A stretch of 8,143 nucleotides of DNA from JBFGWM01 sp041588495. GTDB lineage: Bacteria; Pseudomonadota; Gammaproteobacteria; Pseudomonadales; JBFGWM01. Of the stretch, positions 5,988 through 8,143 are shown piece by piece; position 1 is the stretch's first letter; every line of letters begins with the position of its first letter. The notes below the pieces were generated by a model that saw only the letters and a program-made list of their open reading frames with translations, searched no databases and was not told where the DNA came from. The DNA lies in the NCBI GenBank assembly GCA_041588495.1, contig JBFGWM010000125.1:1-8143 (forward strand). The letters run 5' to 3'. The translations under genes were made by a program, and so were the position numbers.

Positions 5988-6641
5988 TCAGGAGGCGGTC
6001 TCCGTAACCCCCGCCATGCGCACGATGCGCTCGGCGAGTGCGTCGAGATCGAGGCGTCCGTCGCGCCGGTACCAGGTGTGGGTCCAGCTCACGGCGCCGG
6101 CAAGCAGGCGGCGCAGGACGAAGATCTCTTCTCCGGGCAGATCGGGGCGCAGGGCGGACAGGGCGTCGATCCAGATGCGCTCGTAGCCGGCGCGGAGGTC
6201 GAGCAGTTTGCGCCGGCTGGCGTCGTCCAGGCAGCGCCATTCGAACACCAGCACGCTGAGGGCGTCCTGGGATGCGCCGTTGATGGACTCGAGTTCGGCG
6301 CAGGCAATCGCGTGCAGGCGGTCGCGGGGTTCGCGGTGGCCGGCCTGGGCGGCCTCGAGGCGGGCGGTGCTGATGCGGATGTTCTCCTCCATCACCGCGT
6401 GGAGAATGTCCTGCTTGCTGCGGAAGTGGTGGAAGATGCTGCCCGACTGGATGCCGATCTCGCGCGCCAGGTCGCGGACCGTGGTGCGTTCGTAGCCGAG
6501 GCGGCGGAACAACTCCGTTGCGGCGCGCAGCAGCTTGCCCCGGGCGCTGGCCGGGTCGGTGATTTCCCCGGCCGCGACCAGGCCCGCCACGACTTCCTCG
6601 TAACCCGACGGTGACCCGGTGCTGGCGGCGGTTTCTACCAT
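5988..6641 (-). CDS. TetR family transcriptional regulator, AtuR-like position
   Basis: From ATG at 6639-6641 the protein is 217 residues. The TetR_N domain covers about residues 33-80: ARGKLLRAATELFRRLGY, then the helix-turn-helix TTVRDLAREIGIQSGSIFHHF (53-73) and the typical RSKQDIL. The C-terminal helices (about 85-215) form the ligand and dimer part and are not specific. A TTG start at 6725 would add 28 residues, but it would put the palindromic control region inside the gene, so I reject it. The chosen ATG has no ribosome binding site and lies next to the predicted transcription start, so the message could be leaderless. GTG at 6588-6590, preceded by GAGGAAG, is a credible alternative giving 200 residues. 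The gene heads an operon with the propeller protein and the SDR, and is divergent from the AtuA-family gene. It most likely represses both directions (inference). Confidence 0.88.
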   Translation of the reverse strand: MVETAASTGSPSGYEEVVAGLVAAGEITDPASARGKLLRAATELFRRLGYERTTVRDLAREIGIQSGSIFHHFRSKQDILHAVMEENIRISTARLEAAQAGHREPRDRLHAIACAELESINGASQDALSVLVFEWRCLDDASRRKLLDLRAGYERIWIDALSALRPDLPGEEIFVLRRLLAGAVSWTHTWYRRDGRLDLDALAERIVRMAGVTETAS

Positions 6642-6648
6642 GCCAGAC

Positions 6649-6677
6649 AGGTTAATCGCAGCTTCCCGGGTTTGCAA
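6649..6677 (-). promoter_or_regulatory. Candidate promoter of the tetR operon
   Basis: On the minus strand TTGCAA (6672-6677) and TAACCT (6649-6654) are separated by exactly 17 bases. The -10 keeps the important first, second and last bases of TATAAT. The -35 lies within the palindromes of the intergenic region, so repressor binding there would block it. The expected start is near 6642, right at the tetR ATG. Confidence 0.45.
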
Positions 6678-6694
6678 ACCAAGCGCTTGCTTTG
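6669..6694. promoter_or_regulatory. Overlapping palindromes, probable TetR operator
   Basis: GGTTTGCAAACC (6669-6680) is a perfect 12-bp palindrome. The segment 6675-6694 is a 20-bp palindrome with nine of ten pairs matching, and its core CAAGCGCTTG (6680-6689) is perfect. Both lie over the -35 boxes of the two divergent promoters. TetR dimers bind palindromes of this size, usually autoregulating and controlling the divergent neighbour. In Pseudomonas, AtuR is known to bind inverted repeats between atuR and atuA, so the same role is inferred here. Confidence 0.65.
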
Positions 6695-6715
6695 TACCCT
6701 GAAGTTGCCTAACCT
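6687..6715 (+). promoter_or_regulatory. Candidate promoter of the AtuA-family gene
   Basis: TTGCTT (6687-6692) and TAACCT (6710-6715) are separated by 17 bases. The -10 hexamer is identical to the one on the opposite strand for the tetR operon. The -35 overlaps the right arm of the 20-bp palindrome. A start near 6722 would leave a leader of about 20 bases containing the ribosome binding site GGAG at 6732-6735. Confidence 0.45.
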
Positions 6716-6742
6716 GACGGCGCAAACGGGCGGAGACCAGGC

Positions 6743-8143
6743 ATGACCGGCAAGGACCGAGAGACCCCGCAAAGTGTGCGCATCGGCTGCGCGAGCGCCA
6801 TGTGGGGCGACACCATGACCGCCGCGCCGCAGCTCGTGCGGGGCGGCAATATCGATTACCTGATGCTCGAGTACCTGGCCGAGGTGACCATGTCGATCAT
6901 GGCCGGGGCGCGCATGAAGAACCCCGAGGAAGGCTACGCCGTCGATTTCGTGAAGCGCGAGATGGCCGCCCTCGCCGGCGAGATCGCGGAACGTGGCATC
7001 CGCGTGGTGACCAATGCCGGGGGCATCAACCCGGAATCCTGCGCGAAGGCGCTGAGCGCCCTCCTCAACGAACGTGGCATCGACCTGAAGGTGGCGGTCG
7101 TGCAGGGCGACAACGTCGCCGGTTTGCGCAAGAAGATGGCGGACATCACCGAGATGGACACCGGCGCCCCGCTGCCGCCCATGTGCGTGACCATGAACGC
7201 CTACCTGGGCGCGGCCCCGATCGCCGCCGCCCTCGACGCGGGCGCGGACATCGTCATCACCGGTCGCGTGGTGGACAGCGCCCTCGCCCTCGGTCCGCTC
7301 ATTCACGAGTTCGGCTGGGCTCTCGATGAATACGACCGCCTCGCCCAGGGCAGTCTCGCCGGGCACATCATCGAGTGCGGCGCCCAGTGCACCGGTGGCC
7401 TGTTCACCGACTGGGAAACGGTTCCCGGTTACGAAAACATGGGCTTCCCGGTCGCGGAATGCAGCGCGGACGGCAGCTTCGAGATCAGCAAGCCGGAGGG
7501 TACCGGCGGCATCATCAATCGCGGCACGGTCAGCGAGCAACTGGTCTACGAGATCGGCAATCCCGCGGCCTACCTGCTGCCCGACGTCACCTGCGACTTC
7601 ACCCACGTGGAAATCACCGAGAGCGGACCCGACCGCGTGCGGGTGCGCGGTGCGCGCGGCCTGCCACCCACGGATACCTACAAGGTTTCCGCCACCTACC
7701 AGGACGGCTTCCGCTGCGTCGCCAGTTGTTTGCTGGCGGGCATGGATGCGCGGCGCAAGGCGGAAAAAGTCACCGCGGCGATCATCGCCAAGGTGGAAGC
7801 GCTGCTTGCCGCACAGGGGATGGCGCCCCTTTCCGAGGTGAACATCGAGCTGCTCGGCAGCGAGGCCACCTACGGACCCCACGCGTGCCACGGCGACACC
7901 CGCGAGGTGGTGATCAAGATGGGCGCCAGTCATCCCGACAAGAAGGCCCTGGTGTTGTTCTCGCGGGAGATCGCCCACGCCGGGGTCGGCATGGCGCCGG
8001 GCCTGACGGGCCTGGTTGGCGGGCGGCCCACGGTGTATCCGAAGATTCGCCATTTCGCCTGCCTGCTGCCCAAGTCCGCGGTGCAGGTCAGTATTGCCAT
8101 CGACGACCGCAAACTGCCGGTGGAGATTCCCGTCGACGGGGGA
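6743..8143 (+). CDS. AtuA-family protein (acyclic terpene utilization, DUF1446), 3' end missing
   Basis: From ATG at 6743 the frame stays open for 467 codons to the window edge. The sequence is a clear AtuA/DUF1446 family member. After a short tail it reads VRIGCASAMWGDT, then IDYLMLEYLAEVTMSIMAG, VTNAGGINP, ITGRVVDSALALGPLIHEFGW, IIECGAQCTGGLFTDW and EGTGGIINRGTVSEQL. The family is needed for growth on citronellol and related acyclic terpenes in Pseudomonas, but its biochemical reaction is not established. Full-length members are near 600 residues with a smaller C-terminal domain, so roughly a fifth is missing here. GGAG at 6732-6735 supports the start. It is divergent from a TetR gene, as atuA is from atuR. 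Whether atuB-atuH-like genes follow lies outside the window, so the terpene role is inference and other branched acyl-CoA pathways are possible. Confidence 0.9.
   Translation, partial: MTGKDRETPQSVRIGCASAMWGDTMTAAPQLVRGGNIDYLMLEYLAEVTMSIMAGARMKNPEEGYAVDFVKREMAALAGEIAERGIRVVTNAGGINPESCAKALSALLNERGIDLKVAVVQGDNVAGLRKKMADITEMDTGAPLPPMCVTMNAYLGAAPIAAALDAGADIVITGRVVDSALALGPLIHEFGWALDEYDRLAQGSLAGHIIECGAQCTGGLFTDWETVPGYENMGFPVAECSADGSFEISKPEGTGGIINRGTVSEQLVYEIGNPAAYLLPDVTCDFTHVEITESGPDRVRVRGARGLPPTDTYKVSATYQDGFRCVASCLLAGMDARRKAEKVTAAIIAKVEALLAAQGMAPLSEVNIELLGSEATYGPHACHGDTREVVIKMGASHPDKKALVLFSREIAHAGVGMAPGLTGLVGGRPTVYPKIRHFACLLPKSAVQVSIAIDDRKLPVEIPVDGG

Noticed and set aside
5002..6186. 394-codon plus-strand open frame opposite the propeller and tetR genes
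   Set aside because: It crosses the boundary of two well-supported minus-strand genes and has the repetitive composition of an antisense frame.
5977..6240. N-terminal extension of the propeller protein to 6240
   Set aside because: The extra 88 residues are Arg and Pro-rich, lie inside the tetR gene and precede an obvious signal anchor.
6635..8053. 472-codon minus-strand open frame opposite the AtuA-family gene
   Set aside because: It is a GC-rich antisense shadow. The plus strand encodes a clear AtuA-family protein over the same stretch, while this frame shows low-complexity His, Gly and Ala-rich sequence and no recognisable domain.
1..8143. Mobile elements, CRISPR arrays, phage genes or an attachment site at the tRNA genes
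   Set aside because: No transposase, integrase, direct repeat array or duplicated tRNA 3' end was seen in the window.

Overview
This is a high-GC window, with about two thirds G+C in the coding regions. The two tRNAs are close to their E. coli counterparts. Together with the c-di-GMP-type genes and an AtuA-family gene next to a TetR gene, this suggests a gammaproteobacterium, probably environmental. No named organism can be supported from the sequence alone.

Layout. (1) 1-350 (-) is the 5' part of an unrecognised conserved-looking gene that runs off the window. A strong ribosome binding site and ATG sit just upstream in another frame, so its N-terminus may be frameshifted. (2) 351-718 has no normal-sized gene. 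It holds that ribosome binding site, a very acidic 28-residue small ORF, an AT-rich stretch and a hairpin behind the tRNAs. (3) 719-886 (-) is a tRNA-Val(UAC)-tRNA-Asp(GUC) operon with a strong sigma-70 promoter at 903-930. (4) 954-1949 (-) is a 2-dehydropantoate 2-reductase. (5) 2137-3084 (+) is a response regulator whose output domain is a GGDEF fold with a destroyed active site. It meets tail-to-tail a PilZ-domain protein at 3097-3840 (-), so two likely c-di-GMP-related proteins lie side by side. (6) 3915-6641 (-) is a tight tetR / strictosidine synthase-like (SMP-30 superfamily) / extended SDR operon. (7) 6743-8143 (+), running off the end, is an AtuA-family (DUF1446) gene.

The most coherent system is regions 6 and 7. 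A TetR regulator with two downstream catabolic-looking enzymes is transcribed divergently from an atuA-like gene. The 101-bp gap holds two mirror-image promoters with identical -10 hexamers and 17-bp spacers. A near-perfect 20-bp palindrome and an overlapping 12-bp palindrome sit over their -35 boxes. This parallels the atuR-atuA arrangement of Pseudomonas acyclic-terpene catabolism, but the enzymes behind the regulator differ. The likely picture is one repressor controlling both directions in response to a terpenoid-like or acyl-CoA-like ligand; the ligand is inference.

No insertion sequence, CRISPR array, prophage gene or integrase was seen. Nothing here is clearly a new system. The best leads are the symmetric tetR-atuA control region, the inactive GGDEF output domain beside a PilZ gene, and the acidic small ORF.
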